Positions 62,356-64,000 of a stretch of 64,000 bases of DNA are shown piece after piece. Under the pieces are notes generated by a model. The model was given only the letters and a program-made list of their open reading frames with translations. It was not told the DNA's origin and did no database searches. The translations under genes and the position numbers were made by a program. The stretch's first letter is position 1. Every line of letters begins with the position of its first letter. The DNA is from Dallia pectoralis (taxonomy: Eukaryota > Chordata > Actinopteri > Esociformes > Umbridae), in contig CM055730.1 of assembly GCA_029465975.1 (NCBI GenBank), positions 14,077,563-14,141,562 on the forward strand, given 5' to 3'.

Positions 62356-62517
62356 CTTCTGGATTGTGTCTAGCATGGACCAACCTCCGTTCCAGGGCTT
62401 GGTGGATTTCCTCATGCAGTTCAGACTGGCCATGCTATGCCACTTCCTGTCCTCTAGCTTACTGTAGAAAGCATTGGCCAGCATCAGTACGCTGTCATAC
62501 AGGTACAAGTTGGAGGC
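62356..62517 (-). CDS. grid1: grid1 exon B: amino-terminal domain
   Basis: Residues 59-112, with [31 protein letters not shown] and [17 protein letters not shown], the near-invariant distal lobe of the delta-receptor amino-terminal domain. The acceptor ends TTTCTCAG before GCC; the donor is CAG AAG then GTAAG. Phase 0 at both ends. The intron to the next exon is about 5.3 kb and holds the 37-bp minisatellite, the hairpin at 59.6 kb and a Tc1 relic at 61.2 kb. Confidence 0.95.
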
Positions 62518-63570
62518 CTGAGAAATATGAACACAGAATACCTCTTCTGTTAAAAAAAGGCGCTGAGCAAATGTAGTGTCATGCTGGTACTGTTCTAACT
62601 CTCAAAACAAGACGCTCAGGTTGTCAGTACCAACAAACAAGTGATTCCTCTTTCAGACTTTCACTGTGGAGTATATCCTTATTCCAGGATGGTCAAATAG
62701 CAAACGGGCAAAATAGAGGATACGTCAAGAAATTGGGTAATATCCTACATTTAGAAAAACATCTCTATATTTCATGCAATAAATAAGATGTCTTTGACAA
62801 AATCAGTTAGCATCCACTTGAATATTTATAGAGTCCGGATCCCTATACGACTGGACTGTGTTATTGTGTTGTTTTGTAAAGAAAAGAAGAAGTATTAGTA
62901 TTAAAAAGGCAGAAATGTAATTTAAATCGGGTATAGATAGAATTATTTTTCTTAACACTTGCCTCCAAACTCCAAATATGTTTTTCACCATTCATTTGTA
63001 AAACACACTGCTTCAGATGCTGGAAATCATTTCATACCACGTGAATTGAATGATGGTCTTGCTGGCATAGGTTTTATATACCGTAAATTCTCTTTGAGAA
63101 TGTGCACTTAATTATCAAAGTAACATGTTGACATTAATATCACGTTGGTTTATCATCTGTTCTTTAACAGTCTTCCAGGCTGACCATAGTTTGCAGGAAA
63201 CAGCCAGTCACGGTCACTGCACACTCGACGAATACAGAGAACATTTCTACGGCGTGCTGGAAATCTGTGTTCCTGTGCAAGTCCTGTGTAATCATAGTGA
63301 TGGTGACAGACAGAGGTATTTTACATTAGCGGGACGTGTGAAGAAAATGACACCCGTGTTAGACAGATGATGAGATTCAATGTTGTGACGGCGCTGTGAG
63401 GCAAATCGCTCTCGTCGACCTTAGGTATTCATTTTGTCACGGGCATATGTCTTGTCATAACATGGAGCGGTGATGGATGAATGTACTCTGTGGACATCGC
63501 TGAAGATTTAAATCTACTGTTACCGTGGTGAGAAGGGGGCCGACGCTCGGATACTGAACGCAACACAGAC

Positions 63571-63615
63571 TCAACGGATACAGTCTCAACGGATACAGTC
63601 TCAACGGATACAGTC
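63571..63615. repeat. 15-bp tandem repeat next to a grid1 donor site
   Basis: Three exact copies of TCAACGGATACAGTC. On the gene strand they begin nine bases inside the intron after exon A and keep the frame open (VSVET repeated). Confidence 0.97.
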
Positions 63616-63623
63616 TCACTGAC

Positions 63624-63797
63624 CTCTAGTGACTGCAGGTAGCCCTCTTGAGGGTCACAGAGCAGGGAGGAAATGCGGTGGTTGTTCCTCATGCAGCGGA
63701 TGTTGCTGTCTCTCCACAGAGGGAAGATCTGCCGTATGACCGTCATTCGACCCAGCGAACTGTGGACCAGCTCCATGATTTCCGAGTCGCTCACTTC
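63624..63797 (-). CDS. grid1: grid1 exon A: late amino-terminal domain
   Basis: Residues 1-58, beginning [18 protein letters not shown] and including [18 protein letters not shown], which closely resembles the GluD1 amino-terminal (LIVBP-like) domain that binds cerebellin in the synaptic cleft. The acceptor is a pyrimidine-rich tract ending in CACAG before GAA; the donor is GAG then GTCAGTGAG. Both borders are phase 0. The intron side of the donor runs at once into three copies of a 15-bp repeat. The open frame continues past the donor into that repeat and should not be taken as coding. Two cysteines (in IRCMRNN and LLCDPQ) are visible. Confidence 0.93.
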
Positions 63798-64000
63798 CTG
63801 TGGTAAAGAAGAGGACAGTCGCCCGTTTATTCGATAGGTCATTAACGGGACAGGGTGTATGACACCGTCAGCGTCAGTACGTGTGGTCGCATAGCACGGT
63901 CGGGGACAGTGAATAACGCAGTCGACCGTGTGTTTAGTTTGTGTGACAGTTAGATATGAGTGAGACTCGATATCGGTATTTAAAGATCAATTAAATCATG
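63798..64000. other. grid1 intron, upstream of exon A
   Basis: Contains the pyrimidine-rich tract for the exon A acceptor. Nothing else seen; upstream coding exons are outside the window. Confidence 0.6.

Larger units (their letters stand above)
30055..63797 (-). other. grid1: grid1 gene, 3' two thirds (11 coding exons)
   Basis: GluD1-type delta glutamate receptor, a postsynaptic membrane protein that in vertebrates bridges to presynaptic neurexin through cerebellins and binds D-serine or glycine rather than glutamate (family knowledge). Eleven exons on the minus strand join with consistent phase into 755 codons plus stop. Residue numbers in the exon entries count from the first codon seen here. 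Human GluD1 is about 1009 residues, so roughly 250 N-terminal residues lie past the right edge. The assignment to GluD1 rather than GluD2 rests on the tail ([29 protein letters not shown], final HGTSI) and on M3 ([20 protein letters not shown]). No frameshift or stop was seen in any exon. Two teleost copies (grid1a, grid1b) exist and I cannot tell which this is. Confidence 0.93.

Noticed and set aside
30055..63797. Assignment to GluD2 (grid2)
   Set aside because: The cytoplasmic tail (NLEQVH, MDED.AHKQ, HGTSI) and the M3 segment fit GluD1; the GluD2 tail as remembered differs and ends in a different context before GTSI.

Overview
This is eukaryotic, AT-rich, intron-rich vertebrate DNA, most likely from a ray-finned fish. 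Degraded Tc1-like transposons of several families, an L2-type LINE tail, tRNA-derived SINEs and long minisatellites dominate it. Several Tc1 families resemble, from memory, ones common in pike and salmonids; that placement is inference. No prokaryotic, plasmid, phage or CRISPR feature is present.

The main gene is the 3' two thirds of a delta-type ionotropic glutamate receptor on the minus strand (63797 down to 30055). Eleven coding exons can be placed to the base with GT/AG borders and continuous phase. They give 755 residues: the end of the amino-terminal domain, the bilobed ligand-binding domain, M1, the M2 pore loop, M3, M4 and the cytoplasmic tail ending in the PDZ ligand GTSI. The tail and M3 match GluD1 better than GluD2, so I call it grid1 (a or b copy not decidable). 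The 5' exons lie beyond the right edge.

On the plus strand, 4816-5496 is the GC-rich terminal coding exon of a second gene that converges on grid1. I do not recognise the protein. In mammals the gene convergent with GRID1 on this side is CCSER2, which is a synteny-based hypothesis only.

Layout: 1-4815, intron of the plus-strand gene with a 14-bp minisatellite and Tc1 relics; 4816 to about 6370, its last exon and probable 3' UTR; 6574-8037, a 27-bp minisatellite of about 54 units; 8.0-27.8 kb, intergenic AT-rich DNA with scattered Tc1 fragments; 27788-29270, a nearly complete dead Tc1-like transposon carrying a SINE; about 29.8-63.8 kb, grid1. The grid1 introns hold four further minisatellites (28, 25, 26 and 37 bp units), a LINE inside a Tc1-type foldback element, more Tc1 relics, an L2-type LINE tail and a 38-bp hairpin. 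Nearly all long open frames outside the listed exons come from tandem repeats.

I found no convincing new molecular system. The most notable points are the density of unrelated minisatellites, the nested transposons, a 15-bp tandem repeat abutting a grid1 splice donor, overlapping donors after M3, and a Phe-to-Tyr change in the SYTANLAAF gating motif.
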